Below, piece after piece: positions 1 through 7,888 of a DNA stretch of 27,318 nt. The DNA comes from Mobilitalea sp. GTDB lineage: Bacteria > Bacillota_A > Clostridia > Lachnospirales > Lachnospiraceae. Made by a program: the position numbers and the translations under genes. Each line of letters begins with the position of its first letter. Position 1 is the stretch's first letter. Location: contig JARKQP010000970.1 in NCBI GenBank assembly GCA_029974875.1, positions 1 through 27,318 of the forward strand, given 5' to 3'. The notes under the pieces were generated by a model. The model made no database searches. It saw only the letters and a list, made by a program, of their open reading frames with translations, and was not told the origin of the DNA.

Positions 1-2
1 AT

Positions 3-1628
3 AATTTATATTCTTCTGTAAATACGAACAGTATCACCCTTGAGTTTCCTCCGGCTACAGTGAAGAGCTTTCAGATCTGTACGGTTGGAGCATCCCAGGG
101 GATAGAATATAAGGGTGGGATGTCGGATAGCTTTTATGCGGCGACAAATCCGGAGGGAGTTAATGATCTGTGGGTAGTTGATTCTACTGCAAAATACATA
201 ACCTTGGATTGGAGCGAGGTTCAAGGGGCAGCCGGATATTTGGTTTACCGTTCCTTAGCTGGTAAGGATACATATGAGCTGGTAGGAACAGCGGATACCA
301 CTACCTTTACGGACCAGGGCGTAGCCTCAGGTACTGGCTATAACTATAAGGTATGCGCCTATGTTGTAGATGAAACCTTCCAGGGAGAGTTTTCCCCCTT
401 CGTAGACATCAGCACCAGTCCGGCAAAGATGGTCCTGCGCTATAAGGTTGGTGAGGAAAAGATCCGTCTGAAATGGACAAAGGTACAGGGAGCTACCGCT
501 TATGACATCTATATGTGGGGTGAGGATGAGGAACCGGTCCTTCTCCAGACAGTTACGGGAGGAAGTACTGTCAGCTATATTGTAGAAGGCCTGGAGACGG
601 ATGGCTATTATGAGTTTTATGCCGTGTCAAGGCGTTATTATCAAGGAAGTACTTATTTTGGAGAGGACTCGGATACGGTTTCGGTATATATGGAGGCTCT
701 TGCGGATACAAGTACGGAAGGTAAGCTTTTCATTACGGAGGATCAGCTGTTAAAGTCCTGGTCATACCAAAAGCTATCCTATTTCGGCACTTATGTAGAT
801 GTTAAGAAAAGCTTTGTTATCCCAGGTCTGGCTACAACCAATGTGGGTGGCTTTTCCAGTACGGCCATGTGTCCCCAGGCAATTACCTTTGTCGGCAATT
901 ATTTGCTGATGACTGCCTATGACATGGCTTCCGAGGAAAATTCAGTTATTTATATAATGAATAAAAAGACAAAAGAGCTTGTAACCACATTGATACTGCC
1001 GAATAAAACACATGCGGGAGGCATTACCTTCGACGGATCCTATGTATGGGTTACCAGCGGGTCAACCCTATCCTCCATTTCCTACTCGGATATTAAGAAA
1101 GCCATTTCAAATGGAGGGGCATATAACTTTGTCAACTATGTATCCGTTTGCTCCTTAGGTATAACTACCTCCTATGCTACCTATTATGATGGCAAGGTCT
1201 GGGTAGGCTCCTATAATGAGCTGAAGGATACGATTATGAACAGCTATACCGTTGTAGATGTCGACGGTGTCCCTGAGTTAACACTGGTTGATACAATCGC
1301 AATGCCTACCAGGGTCCAGGGAGTAGCCTTTACAAGCCAGGGAACCTTAATCCTGTCCCGCTCCTGCCAGCTGTATAAGGGGCTGAGGGGATATATGCGC
1401 CAGATTGACGTATACAAGCCTGATTTATCCAAAAAGGTGAAGGGCGTGATCCAGTTAGGGGAAGTGGTGAATACGGTTAGTATGCCATCGATGAATGAAG
1501 GAATTGCAATAGACGGCAGTTATCTATATGTTAATTTTGAGTCAGGAGCCTTTGACAAATCCACCTACAAGATGGACCGGATCTGTGCTTTTAAGCTTAC
1601 GGATGTTGTAAAGAAGAAAACGAAGTAG
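3..1628 (+). CDS. Fibronectin type III repeat surface protein, 5' end outside window
   Basis: The reading frame is open from the first complete codon at position 3, with no stop upstream, so the gene begins before the window; the GTG at 60 is internal. The 542 visible codons hold two FN3-like modules (about 90 residues each, roughly positions 150-420 and 425-700), each with the usual strand pattern such as ITLDWSEVQGAAGYLVYR and IRLKWTKVQGATAYDIY. A C-terminal region of about 300 residues follows with repeating hydrophobic blades (GGITFDGSYVWVTSG, EGIAIDGSYLYVNF) that suggest a beta-propeller. FN3 modules are typical of secreted or wall-associated Clostridial proteins that bind carbohydrate or other proteins. 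The tail VVKKKTK carries no LPXTG sorting signal. The exact ligand cannot be told. Confidence 0.85.
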   Translation, partial: NLYSSVNTNSITLEFPPATVKSFQICTVGASQGIEYKGGMSDSFYAATNPEGVNDLWVVDSTAKYITLDWSEVQGAAGYLVYRSLAGKDTYELVGTADTTTFTDQGVASGTGYNYKVCAYVVDETFQGEFSPFVDISTSPAKMVLRYKVGEEKIRLKWTKVQGATAYDIYMWGEDEEPVLLQTVTGGSTVSYIVEGLETDGYYEFYAVSRRYYQGSTYFGEDSDTVSVYMEALADTSTEGKLFITEDQLLKSWSYQKLSYFGTYVDVKKSFVIPGLATTNVGGFSSTAMCPQAITFVGNYLLMTAYDMASEENSVIYIMNKKTKELVTTLILPNKTHAGGITFDGSYVWVTSGSTLSSISYSDIKKAISNGGAYNFVNYVSVCSLGITTSYATYYDGKVWVGSYNELKDTIMNSYTVVDVDGVPELTLVDTIAMPTRVQGVAFTSQGTLILSRSCQLYKGLRGYMRQIDVYKPDLSKKVKGVIQLGEVVNTVSMPSMNEGIAIDGSYLYVNFESGAFDKSTYKMDRICAFKLTDVVKKKTK

Positions 1629-1649
1629 GTTAAAATAAATACTGTGGCC

Positions 1650-1707
1650 AATGAGACTGTGAGTCCTGTGCGGGAAATCCCTGCATGATTTACAGTCTCA
1701 TTTTCGG
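1650..1707 (+). terminator. Probable intrinsic terminator after FN3 gene
   Basis: An 11-bp perfect inverted repeat, AATGAGACTGT (1650-1660) and ACAGTCTCATT (1692-1702), is followed by a short T run, TTTT. It lies 22 bp after the stop codon. The 31-nt loop is large for a terminator. Confidence 0.65.
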
Positions 1708-1820
1708 TTGGATGTGCAGCACTAATAAGCAGATAAAAAAGAAAAATGAAAAAGAAAAATTTAAATATATATAGGATAAAGTTCATATTTCGTTTATAAT
1801 TATATATTAAGATGGATTGT

Positions 1821-1851
1821 ATTACAGTAAGGGAGACCACCCTCCTGTAAT
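1821..1851 (+). promoter_or_regulatory. Leader hairpin upstream of zinc-ribbon gene
   Basis: ATTACAG (1821-1827) pairs with CTGTAAT (1845-1851), and an inner AGGG/CCCT stem lies between them. It sits about 60 bp before the start codon at 1910 and downstream of an AT-rich stretch with a TATAAT at 1795-1800. No T tract follows, so it is not a terminator. Its function is unknown. Confidence 0.35.
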
Positions 1852-1909
1852 GATCTTATTGATCATCCGCATTGGCAGCTTCAAAATAAAAGGAAAGAGG
1901 TTTGTATCT

Positions 1910-2302
1910 ATGAAAGAAAAATTTTATCGCTTTATGCAGGGCAGGTATGGCAATGATGCATTAAACCAGTTCATTTCCATCCTGATACTGGTTTGCCTTG
2001 GGTTATCCTTTGTTTTCGGAAATGTGTTCTATGGACTGGGGTTAATTGGCCTGCTGGGCATATATTTCCGTATGTTTTCTAAGAATATCCATAAGCGTTC
2101 CTTGGAAAACCAGGCTTACTTAAGAATTTACAATAAAACAAGATTCGGGATCCAAAAAAGATTTCATCTTTTAAAGCAGGACGGGACACACCATATCTAT
2201 AAATGCCCAAGCTGCAAACAGAAAATCAGGGTTCCAAAGGGCAAAGGAAGAATTGCAATCCGTTGTCCGAAATGCAGCAATGAATTCGTTAAAAAAAGCT
2301 AG
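1910..2302 (+). CDS. Small membrane protein with C-terminal zinc ribbon
   Basis: This 130-aa protein starts at ATG 1910, chosen because AGGAAAGAGG lies 9 nt upstream; an in-frame ATG at 1817 has no ribosome site. Residues about 20-60 are hydrophobic, likely two membrane segments (SILILVCLGLSFVFG, then FYGLGLIGLLGIYFRMF). The C-terminal 40 residues carry two CxxC knuckles, CPSC and CPKC, typical of a zinc ribbon like that of MJ0042-type proteins. A basic, Arg- and Lys-rich region links the two parts. The family is common as an uncharacterised protein in Clostridia. I cannot assign a function; a membrane-anchored nucleic-acid- or protein-binding ribbon is a guess. The stop codon lies inside the stem of the following terminator. 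Confidence 0.85.
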   Translation: MKEKFYRFMQGRYGNDALNQFISILILVCLGLSFVFGNVFYGLGLIGLLGIYFRMFSKNIHKRSLENQAYLRIYNKTRFGIQKRFHLLKQDGTHHIYKCPSCKQKIRVPKGKGRIAIRCPKCSNEFVKKS

Positions 2303-2357
2303 GGCGTGTCTGAAAACTCATTGTACTGCCCGGAACGCCCTAGGAAACATTTTTTTT
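2299..2357 (+). terminator. Intrinsic terminator overlapping stop codon of zinc-ribbon gene
   Basis: A perfect 9-bp stem, CTAGGGCGT (2299-2307) and ACGCCCTAG (2335-2343), is followed by GAAACA and eight T residues at 2350-2357. The TAG stop (2300-2302) is part of the left arm. Confidence 0.7.
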
Positions 2358-2396
2358 GGCGGGGCAGCATTAGTGGAAACCAGGGTGGTTCCGGTA

Positions 2397-2425
2397 TTGA
2401 ATAAAAGGCCGGAATATCCTATAAT
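2397..2425 (+). promoter_or_regulatory. Sigma-A promoter for degV
   Basis: TTGAAT at 2397-2402, a 17-bp spacer, then a consensus TATAAT at 2420-2425. This predicts transcription from about 2432, roughly 85 nt before the degV start, and it lies after the preceding terminator. Confidence 0.75.
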
Positions 2426-2517
2426 AGTAAGATATAGACAGGATACCGGGCGAATATATTTGAATTAGTAAGTTATCACTTGGGTCAGGACGGCCTTAGA
2501 TAACGGAGGAGGACTGT

Positions 2518-3369
2518 ATGGGGAAAGTTAGGATAGTTGCGGATAGCACTTGTGATTTATCAGAGGATCTGATTAAGAAATATGATATTACAATAATTCC
2601 TTTAAACATCGTGCTGGATATGAAAAGTTACCTGGATAGGGTAGAAATAACCGCTGATGAGATCTATGGCTGGGCTGACCGGATGAATACAACTCCGAAG
2701 ACGGCTGCGCCTGAAATGGGGTACATCCTTAACAGCCTGAGACCATTTGTTGAAGCTGGGGAGGATATCATATTCTTTGGCATCTCAGAGGATATGTCGG
2801 TGACCTGTAACAGTGTGAGGCTGGCAGCAGAGGAGCTGTCCTATCCGAATATCTGGGTAGTGAACTCCCAAAATCTCTCCACAGGAATAGGCCTGCAGGT
2901 CTTGCGTGCAGCAGAATTGGCGGCCGGGGGACGGAGCGCGGAAGCTATTGTCCATGAAATGGAAGAAATCAGGGGAAAGGTCCGTGCCTCCTTTGTAATC
3001 GATACCCTGACCTATCTGCAGCGCGGCGGAAGGTGCAATGCGGTTACCGCTTTGCTGGGAAATGCATTAAAATTAAAGCCCATGATCTGTGTCAAGCAGG
3101 GGAAAATGGGTGTGGATAAAAAATACCGTGGAAAGCAGCAGGCCGTTGTCCGCAGCTATGCCAAGGATTTGGAGCCCCAGCTTTTGCAGGCTGAGCCAAG
3201 GAGAGTATTTATCACCCATTCGGGGATTGACCAGGCGATCCTGGATGAAACCAGTGAATACCTGCGGAGCCTGGATTATTTTAAAGAAATCCTGGTTACC
3301 AGGGCGGGCGGAGTAATCTCCAGCCATTGTGGGCCTAATACCTTAGGGATTTTATTTTACGAAAAGTGA
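2518..3369 (+). CDS. degV: DegV family fatty-acid-binding protein
   Basis: This 283-aa protein has the usual DegV/FakB length. The N-terminal ADSTCDL motif, the SEDMSVTCNSVRLA segment in the place of the usual LSGT loop, YLQRGGR, and the C-terminal SSHCGPNTLGILF are all family landmarks. FakB/DegV proteins bind a single fatty acid and, in characterised Firmicutes, present it to the kinase FakA for phosphorylation and entry into phospholipid synthesis. No fakA is nearby. GGAGGAGG at 2505-2512 gives a strong start at 2518. It has its own promoter and is followed 123 bp later by adenine deaminase in the same direction. A second, diverged paralogue lies at 15459-16328 on the other strand. Confidence 0.92.
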   Translation: MGKVRIVADSTCDLSEDLIKKYDITIIPLNIVLDMKSYLDRVEITADEIYGWADRMNTTPKTAAPEMGYILNSLRPFVEAGEDIIFFGISEDMSVTCNSVRLAAEELSYPNIWVVNSQNLSTGIGLQVLRAAELAAGGRSAEAIVHEMEEIRGKVRASFVIDTLTYLQRGGRCNAVTALLGNALKLKPMICVKQGKMGVDKKYRGKQQAVVRSYAKDLEPQLLQAEPRRVFITHSGIDQAILDETSEYLRSLDYFKEILVTRAGGVISSHCGPNTLGILFYEK

Positions 3370-3492
3370 TCCTTTATGGAAGCCGGTAAGAGAATAGTCA
3401 GGAGCAGCGAAGGACAAAATAGCAGTGCGGCTGGCTAATTATGAGTGAGGCAGTATATTAGTGTCAGAAAGTAGAATCTGGAAAGCGGTGGG

Positions 3493-5229
3493 ATGATGCT
3501 GGAAAAGAAATTATCGGTAGCAAGGGGAAATATTAAGGCGGATCTGGTATTAAAGAATGCAAATGTAGTTAATGTATTTACAGAAACCATTGAAAGATTA
3601 GATGTTGCTATTTGCGGAGGAACCATTGCCGGATTGGGTGAATATGCCGGTGATACTGAATTAGACTGTACGGGAAGGTATGTCGTCCCAGGATTTATCG
3701 ATGGCCATATCCATCTGGAAAGTGCCATGCTAAAGCCGGTTGAATTTGCGAAAGCAGTATTGCCCCATGGAACCACTGCGGTCATTACGGATCCCCATGA
3801 GATAACCAATGTATGCGGACTTAACGGGCTGGATTACATGCTAAAGGCATCGGAGAATCTGCTGTTGGATGTTTATTTTACGCTGCCCTCCTGTGTCCCT
3901 GCAACGGCTTTTGATGAAAACGGAGCTGTCCTAAAGGCGGCAGATATTGAAGGGTTTTATCAGCAGGAGCGGATACTGGGCTTAGCAGAGGTGATGGATT
4001 ATATCGGGACAATTCAGGGTGATGTGGATTTGCTACATAAGATTTCCGATGCAAAGCTGCAGAATAGGGTTGTTGACGGCCATGCGCCGGGAATTTCGGG
4101 GAAGCAGGTCTGTGCTTATGTTTTGGCCGGGATCCAGTCGGACCATGAGTGCATTAATTTCGGGGAAGCAAAGGAAAAGTATTCCCGTGGACAATGGATC
4201 ATGATCCGGGAAGGTTCAGCTGCAAAGAATCTGGATGCCTTGATGGAGCTCTTTCAAGCGCCCTATTACCAGCGCTGTATGCTGGTTACTGACGATAAGC
4301 ACCCCTACGATCTATTAGAGTTGGGGCATATGGATGGGCTGCTCCGGCAGGCAATTAAAAACGGTGCAGATCCTTGTATCGCAATCAAAATGGCAACCCT
4401 AAATCCGGCAACCTATTTCCAGCTTCATAATACGGGTGCCATTGCTCCCGGATATAAAGCAGATATGGTTATTTTATCCGATCTCACTGAGATTAAAGTA
4501 GAGAAGGTAATAAAGAATGGAAGCATCGTTGTGGAGGAGCATCAGGTATGCCCCATGGCGGAGCCTGAGATCAGTCAGGATATCCTGGACCAGGTATATC
4601 ATTCCTTCCATTGCAAGGAACTGACCTCCGGGGATTTTGAGATAGAGCTGAAGCAGGAGCAGGCACAAGCGGAATCCTTTCGTGCCATCCAGCTGTTGAA
4701 GGGTGAGATCTTTACCAAAGAGCTTATCCTTCCCCTCACCAATCATATGCCAAGGATTTCGGTGGAGAAGGATGTGCTCAAATTAGCAGTGATTGAAAGG
4801 CATCATAATAGGGATCATATTGGAATCGGGTTTGTAAACGGTTATGGGCTAAAGGAGGGAGCAATCGCCTCTTCGGTAGCGCATGATTCCCATAATATGA
4901 TTGCTGTTGGCACGAATGAGGAGGATCTGGCAGTAGCGGCTAACTGCATCAGGGAGATGCAGGGAGGATGGGCGGTTGCCCAGGATGGTAAGCTTATTGC
5001 GAAGCTTCCATTGCCAATTGCCGGCTTGATGAGTGAGTTGGATGCAAAAGCTTTGGCAAAAGAAATAAAGGAGCTTCAGGCTGTGGCGAGGAGGCTTGGT
5101 GTAGAAGAAGGGATTGACCCGTTTTTAACCCTGGCATTTGCCAGTCTGCCGGTTATACCGGAGTTGCGGCTGATAACGACTGGGCTGTTTAATGTGGGTA
5201 TGCAACAGCTGGTGTCTGTCGTTGTATGA
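3493..5229 (+). CDS. ade: Adenine deaminase (EC 3.5.4.2)
   Basis: The 578-aa product is full length for the amidohydrolase-type adenine deaminase (AdeC), which converts adenine to hypoxanthine and ammonia in purine salvage. Metal-binding motifs are visible: GHIHLES (His72 and His74), TDPHEI (about 99-104), GHAPG, SDHECI and VTDDKHPYDL. The C-terminal third has the family's DSHNMIAVGTN segment. The start is uncertain by one codon, since ATG ATG lies at 3493 and 3496 and the only upstream purine run is GGTGGG; 3496 gives better spacing. I see no purine riboswitch in the 123 bp upstream. It may be cotranscribed with degV because no terminator separates them. Confidence 0.95.
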   Translation: MMLEKKLSVARGNIKADLVLKNANVVNVFTETIERLDVAICGGTIAGLGEYAGDTELDCTGRYVVPGFIDGHIHLESAMLKPVEFAKAVLPHGTTAVITDPHEITNVCGLNGLDYMLKASENLLLDVYFTLPSCVPATAFDENGAVLKAADIEGFYQQERILGLAEVMDYIGTIQGDVDLLHKISDAKLQNRVVDGHAPGISGKQVCAYVLAGIQSDHECINFGEAKEKYSRGQWIMIREGSAAKNLDALMELFQAPYYQRCMLVTDDKHPYDLLELGHMDGLLRQAIKNGADPCIAIKMATLNPATYFQLHNTGAIAPGYKADMVILSDLTEIKVEKVIKNGSIVVEEHQVCPMAEPEISQDILDQVYHSFHCKELTSGDFEIELKQEQAQAESFRAIQLLKGEIFTKELILPLTNHMPRISVEKDVLKLAVIERHHNRDHIGIGFVNGYGLKEGAIASSVAHDSHNMIAVGTNEEDLAVAANCIREMQGGWAVAQDGKLIAKLPLPIAGLMSELDAKALAKEIKELQAVARRLGVEEGIDPFLTLAFASLPVIPELRLITTGLFNVGMQQLVSVVV

Positions 5230-5373
5230 ATATATATACACTCATATTTGCTGAGCTGGTTATGGGAAGTCTTTTGTCAGGTGAAGCAGCCTGCTTATCT
5301 TGCTATACAAACGCGAAAAAAGCAGTATTTACAAAAAAGCAGCTTGCGAAAAAGGAACGCTAAGAATTTGTTA

Positions 5374-5402
5374 TTGACATTATCGCAGTATGGATATATA
5401 TT
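5374..5402 (+). promoter_or_regulatory. Sigma-A promoter for argC
   Basis: A consensus TTGACA at 5374-5379, a 17-bp spacer and TATATT at 5397-5402 predict transcription from about 5409, some 40 nt before the argC start. Confidence 0.8.
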
Positions 5403-5414
5403 GTATATTACAAG

Positions 5415-5432
5415 AGTGAATAAATATACATA
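5415..5432 (+). promoter_or_regulatory. Putative ArgR (ARG box) operator
   Basis: The 18-mer AGTGAATAAATATACATA fits the ARG-box pattern wnTnAATwwwwATTnAnw with one mismatch. It lies just downstream of the predicted start of argC transcription, where bound ArgR would block elongation or initiation. The call rests on remembered consensus plus position. Confidence 0.55.
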
Positions 5433-5450
5433 AAGATGTGAGGTAAATGC

Positions 5451-6404
5451 ATGAAAAAGAAAATCTTTGTAGACGGACTGACCGGGACAACCGGGTTGAA
5501 GATACATGAAAGGCTGGCACTTTATAGTGAGCTGGAGCTGATAAACATTGATTATGAGAAAAGACGTGACCCGGCTGAGAGGGCCAGATGCTTAAATGAA
5601 GCGGATGTTGTATTTTTATGTCTGCCGGACGATGCAGCCAGGGAAGCCGTGGGTCTGGTGACAAATCCTGACACCTGCATCATAGATGCCAGCACAGCCC
5701 ATCGTACAGCGAAAGAGTGGAGCTATGGCCTTCCGGAATTGTCAGCTTTACATCGGGAAGCGATTAAGGGCAGTAAGCGGATCAGCAATCCGGGGTGCCA
5801 TGCAACAGCCTTCATTCTTTCGGCCTATCCTTTCATTGCCCATCAGGTGATGGAGCCGGACTATCCGGTAACCTGCCAAAGCTTAACCGGTTATAGCGGC
5901 GGTGGCAAGTCCCTGATTGAAAAATATGAGTACAATAACGGGAAGAATGATTATACCAAGGCTCCGAGACCTTACGGATTAACCTTGAGCCATAAGCATC
6001 TGCCGGAAATGATGAAGCACAGTGGTCTGGCAGAAGCGCCAGTATTTATCCCTATCCTGGGGAATAATTATAAAGGTATGGCAGTTATGATGTCCCTCCA
6101 TACCAGGCTGCTGGCTAAAAAGATGACGGCGAAGAATATCCATGAACTGCTGGAAGAGCATTACGAAGGGCAGAAATTTGTTAAAGTTATGCCTTATGCA
6201 GATGACTCACTTTTATTTGATGGAGCCATTGATGTAACTGCCTGCAATGATACAAACAATGCGGAAATCTTTGTATTCGGAAATGATGACAAAGGAAGCG
6301 CGGTGGTGATGACACGGATTGATAATCTGGGAAAAGGCGCTTCCGGTGCAGCAATCCAGAACATGAATATCGTATTAGGCTTTGAGGAAGATCTGCATCT
6401 GTAG
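5451..6404 (+). CDS. argC: N-acetyl-gamma-glutamyl-phosphate reductase, type 2
   Basis: This 317-aa enzyme reduces N-acetylglutamyl-phosphate to the semialdehyde with NADPH, the third step of arginine synthesis. The length and the N-terminal DGLTGTTGLKIHERL nucleotide-binding loop match the shorter type-2 ArgC rather than the 345-aa type. The active-site cysteine is Cys116 in SNPGCHATAF; GYSGGGKS is the following conserved loop. ATG 5451 is preceded by a GTGAGG ribosome site at 5438-5443. It stands alone: no argJ, argB, argD or carbamoyl-transferase genes lie next to it, and the next gene is convergent. A consensus promoter with an ArgR-like box precedes it. Confidence 0.93.
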   Translation: MKKKIFVDGLTGTTGLKIHERLALYSELELINIDYEKRRDPAERARCLNEADVVFLCLPDDAAREAVGLVTNPDTCIIDASTAHRTAKEWSYGLPELSALHREAIKGSKRISNPGCHATAFILSAYPFIAHQVMEPDYPVTCQSLTGYSGGGKSLIEKYEYNNGKNDYTKAPRPYGLTLSHKHLPEMMKHSGLAEAPVFIPILGNNYKGMAVMMSLHTRLLAKKMTAKNIHELLEEHYEGQKFVKVMPYADDSLLFDGAIDVTACNDTNNAEIFVFGNDDKGSAVVMTRIDNLGKGASGAAIQNMNIVLGFEEDLHL

Positions 6405-6443
6405 TAGAATCATGGCCTGTCATACATGGGGCGGCTATGCTTT

Positions 6444-6965
6444 TCAATCGGTCATTGGTAGAGTTCTAAGCAGAAGGCGCTCCAGCCTTTTATAGCCTTT
6501 GGGGACGACGGGCAGATATAGGGTTTCTGACAGAGATACGTATTTATCTACTGCACAGACGAGTGCAGCCTCCTTGCAAAGTGGCAGCTTTGATATATTT
6601 AGGGGCCACATATGCTTTTCGATAATTTCTTCCTCAATTTCATTCAGCTTGAAATATTTCCTCGCGTTCTTTAAGGCAAAGCCGGCATGAAAATAACCAT
6701 GGAGCCGGTGGCTCCTATCAGGTACATGCCAATCATACAGATAGAAATCATGCAGCATGGCACCGCGTACCACACTCCGCAGATCATACTGGAAGGGCAG
6801 CCGCAGTGCATAATAGTAGCTGAGGTAGGCAACGATGAGGCAGTGGGTGAAGGTAGAGGTATTTCCATGCTGAATATATCTGCTCATTTCGCGTACCTGG
6901 TCTATTTCCAACAATTCCTGTAGGATATTAATAAATTCCTTTTTTTCAGAATGAGATAATGACAT
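6444..6965 (-). CDS. HD-domain protein, putative phosphohydrolase
   Basis: The 173-aa protein carries a small HD domain: His41 in STFTHCLIVAY, the His72-Asp73 doublet in RGAMLHDFYLYDW, and a late Asp140 in VCAVDKYVSL give the H-HD-D metal set of the superfamily; HGYFHAGF and IEKHMWPL add further histidines. HD proteins hydrolyse phosphate esters of nucleotides or similar molecules; the substrate here is unknown. AAGGAG lies 5 nt before the ATG. It converges on argC with a 39-bp gap and follows the MarR gene on the same strand by about 100 bp. Confidence 0.85.
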   Translation of the reverse strand: MSLSHSEKKEFINILQELLEIDQVREMSRYIQHGNTSTFTHCLIVAYLSYYYALRLPFQYDLRSVVRGAMLHDFYLYDWHVPDRSHRLHGYFHAGFALKNARKYFKLNEIEEEIIEKHMWPLNISKLPLCKEAALVCAVDKYVSLSETLYLPVVPKGYKRLERLLLRTLPMTD

Positions 6966-6995
6966 TATTACTCCTTTTCATTCCCAAGGTGAGTT

Positions 6996-7030
6996 TGAAA
7001 ACCCATTCAGTCCGGCACAAGCGGTTTTCA
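6996..7030 (-). terminator. Weak hairpin between marR and HD gene
   Basis: TGAAAACC (6996-7003) and GGTTTTCA (7023-7030) form a perfect 8-bp stem. There is no clear U tract on the minus strand, so it may only attenuate read-through from the MarR gene. Confidence 0.3.
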
Positions 7031-7067
7031 GGCACACCCTGGCAAATCCGGTTTGGTGGGACGTAAA

Positions 7068-7616
7068 TTAATCTGTAGGACATTTACTAGAGTCAAGCAG
7101 CTTCATCATCTGATGCAGACCCTGTAATAAGCTGCCGGCATACTTGGGCTCTAAGTCCAGTGTGCAGATCAGGTTTTCTGGGATATGGATGGCTTCCTTT
7201 TTAAGCTCCCTGCCCTTTTGGGTTAATTCGATATATACATTCCGTTCATCGTTTACACTTCTGACCCTTTTAATATAACCCAGGGCTTCCAGTTTTTTTA
7301 GCATCGGTGTCAGGGTACCGGAATCCAGGTAGAGGCGTTTGCCCAGCTCCTTTACATTTACGTTATCCTCCTCCCAAAGGGCGAGAAGAATAATGTAACC
7401 GGTGTAAGTAAGGCCGTAGGGATCTAGCAGGGGCTTGTATTTTTTTATGATTTCCTTTGAGCAGACATATAAGGAGAAGCATAGCTGGTTATCTAACTTT
7501 AGCAGCTCATAGGCAGAAGCAGCGGCTCCCGGTTTCTTCTGGTTCATGCCGGGCAGAGCAGCTGGCTGGCTTGCCCCCGGGTTATTGTTTACTGTTGTTT
7601 TTTCTATTTTATCCAT
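7068..7616 (-). CDS. ohrR: OhrR-type MarR family peroxide sensor regulator
   Basis: The 182-aa product is a winged-helix MarR protein of the organic-peroxide sensor group. Residues 38-50 read LLKLDNQLCFSLY, where Cys46 matches the reactive N-terminal cysteine of OhrR. The segments YKPLLDPYGLTYTGY, LYLDSGTLTPMLKKLE (recognition helix) and RSVNDERNVYIELT (wing) are all OhrR landmarks. A second cysteine near the C-terminus (SSKCPTD) could allow a 2-Cys mechanism. It has a 35-residue low-complexity N-terminal extension; GAGG lies before the ATG at 7616, but Met24 is an alternative start. It is divergent from the nitroreductase and probably represses both genes through the operators at 7702-7731 and 7772-7786. 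Confidence 0.88.
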   Translation of the reverse strand: MDKIEKTTVNNNPGASQPAALPGMNQKKPGAAASAYELLKLDNQLCFSLYVCSKEIIKKYKPLLDPYGLTYTGYIILLALWEEDNVNVKELGKRLYLDSGTLTPMLKKLEALGYIKRVRSVNDERNVYIELTQKGRELKKEAIHIPENLICTLDLEPKYAGSLLQGLHQMMKLLDSSKCPTD

Positions 7617-7701
7617 AGGATTACCTCGCTTTTATTTATGGGCACTTTCGGTAGCTCTTTAGGGGATGGATCAAAATCATATTTGATCTATCTTGTTTGA
7701 T

Positions 7702-7731
7702 TACAATTAGATTTTATACAATTATTTTGGA
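7702..7731. promoter_or_regulatory. OhrR-like operator over marR promoter
   Basis: TACAATTAGATTTTA (7702-7716) matches 13 of 15 of the Bacillus OhrR site TACAATTAAATTGTA as I remember it, and the adjacent 15 bp (7717-7731) match 12 of 15, beginning with a second TACAATT. The two-copy, 15-bp-step layout resembles the ohrA operator. It covers the marR -10. Confidence 0.7.
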
Positions 7732-7739
7732 AAAGTCAA
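7711..7739 (-). promoter_or_regulatory. Sigma-A promoter for the OhrR-type gene
   Basis: Read on the minus strand: TTGACT (7739-7734), a 17-bp spacer, and TAAAAT (7716-7711). The -10 lies inside the proposed operator, which predicts autorepression. Confidence 0.65.
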
Positions 7740-7748
7740 TAAAACATA

Positions 7749-7777
7749 TTGACAAATCTAAAAAGGTGGTGTTAAAT
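7749..7777 (+). promoter_or_regulatory. Sigma-A promoter for nitroreductase
   Basis: TTGACA at 7749-7754, a 17-bp spacer and TTAAAT at 7772-7777 (4 of 6). The -10 overlaps the second OhrR-like site. The -35 elements of the two divergent promoters are only 9 bp apart. Confidence 0.65.
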
Positions 7778-7786
7778 TAAATTGTA
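7772..7786. promoter_or_regulatory. OhrR-like operator over nitroreductase -10
   Basis: TTAAATTAAATTGTA matches 13 of 15 of the remembered OhrR consensus, with an intact right half AATTGTA. The next 15 bp retain only an ACAAT half site. Confidence 0.6.
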
Positions 7787-7888
7787 AACAATATAAAAAT
7801 GGAAAGCTATTAATACATAGCGTATCCTTTAAAAATATATAATAACAAAAACCGCAGCAATAAACATTAGTGAAAGGATGGTATATTT

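Noticed and set aside
60..62. GTG at 60 as the start of the FN3 gene
   Set aside because: The frame is open to the window edge with good protein sequence upstream (SITLEFPPAT) and there is no ribosome site.
3370..3492. Purine riboswitch before adenine deaminase
   Set aside because: No purine-aptamer core or three-stem layout can be found in these 123 bp.
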